From the NCBI GenBank assembly GCA_013151315.1, contig JAADIN010000086.1, forward strand, positions 1 through 5,332: DNA of 5,332 nt, read 5' to 3'. Of this stretch, positions 5,097 to 5,332 are shown piece by piece. A program made the translations under genes and the position numbers. Each line of letters begins with the position of its first letter. Position 1 is the first letter of the stretch. The DNA is from Planctomycetota bacterium (GTDB lineage: Bacteria; Planctomycetota; Planctomycetia; Pirellulales; Lacipirellulaceae). Under the pieces are notes generated by a model. It was given only the letters and a program-made list of their open reading frames with translations. It had not been told where the DNA came from and did not search any database.

Positions 5097-5332
5097 ATGC
5101 CCAACCCGAATGATCCGATTGTTGTCTGGCACGAACAGGCGGTCTCGCGTGCCGATCGCGAGCAGTTGAACAAGCACCGTGGCTGTGTGGTTTGGTTCAC
5201 GGGGCTAAGCGGCTGTGGCAAGAGCACCGTAGCGAATTTGGTCGACCACCAGTTGCACCAACGGGGCTTGCGCTCTTATGTGCTCGATGGCGACAATGTG
5301 CGTCATGGTCTGAACGCGACTCCGCAGATACT
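5097..5332 (+). CDS. cysC: Adenylylsulfate kinase (APS kinase), N-terminal part
   Basis: APS kinase phosphorylates adenylylsulfate with ATP to give PAPS, the activated sulfate used for sulfate assimilation and sulfation. The first 78 codons are visible and the gene continues beyond the right edge. The protein begins MPNPNDPIVVWHEQAVSRADREQL, the family's usual opening before the kinase core. It then shows HRGCVVWFTGLSGCGKST, with the P-loop GLSGCGKS at residues 36-43, and DGDNVRHGLNA at 64-74, the conserved APS-binding stretch. The P-loop has Cys where many homologues have Ser. An in-frame ATG at 5052, after GGAA at 5041-5044, would add 15 residues. I prefer 5097 because it matches the start of E. 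coli CysC in length, and GAGAAG precedes it by 6 bases. The start position suggests a stand-alone CysC and not the CysN-CysC fusion. No sulfate adenylyltransferase gene is in the window. Confidence 0.93.
   Translation, partial: MPNPNDPIVVWHEQAVSRADREQLNKHRGCVVWFTGLSGCGKSTVANLVDHQLHQRGLRSYVLDGDNVRHGLNATPQI

Noticed and set aside
4253..5227. 324-residue minus-strand open frame
   Set aside because: It is rich in Pro, Arg and Ser, runs antisense through the dehydrogenase, the repeat element and the cysC start, and has no recognisable motif.

Overview
The window looks like chromosomal DNA from a planctomycete, probably of the Pirellulales type. I base this on the form of the adenylylsulfate kinase N-terminus, weak or absent Shine-Dalgarno sequences at several starts, long GC-rich intergenic palindromic repeats, and the gene mix. 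This is an inference from sequence style; no database search was possible.

Layout. Positions 1-503 (minus strand) hold a toxin-first toxin-antitoxin pair: a complete HigB/RelE-superfamily (Gp49-like) toxin and the first 38 codons of its presumed antitoxin, overlapping by 8 bases. Positions 697-1014 (plus) encode a small, unrecognised protein with about three membrane segments, in a visibly more AT-rich stretch. Positions 1185-1920 (minus) are a Fic-domain gene split by a frameshift near 1842. The catalytic core is intact, but the inhibitory-helix motif is cut off from any obvious start codon. A perfect 11-bp dyad lies just upstream of it. Positions 2176-2379 (plus) encode a dodecin flavin-binding protein. 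It converges on an HDOD-domain signalling protein at 2408-3406 (minus).

Positions 3407-3792 carry no gene. They contain a tandem 18-bp-period repeat in the HDOD leader, an imperfect hairpin, and the first copy of a palindromic repeat element. Positions 3793-4887 (plus) encode an unusual acyl-CoA dehydrogenase-like flavoprotein. A second copy of the same palindromic element, in opposite orientation, follows at 4942-5025. An adenylylsulfate kinase gene (cysC) then starts at 5097 and runs off the right edge.

How the genes fit together. The left part (1-1920) reads as accessory DNA: a toxin-antitoxin module, a small membrane protein and a decayed or frameshifted Fic gene. The right part is housekeeping or regulatory, apart from the repeat pair bracketing the dehydrogenase. 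I see no convincing new multi-gene system. The most useful leads are the Fic frameshift, which detaches auto-inhibition from catalysis, and the inverted repeat pair, whose arms match perfectly between copies while their centres do not.
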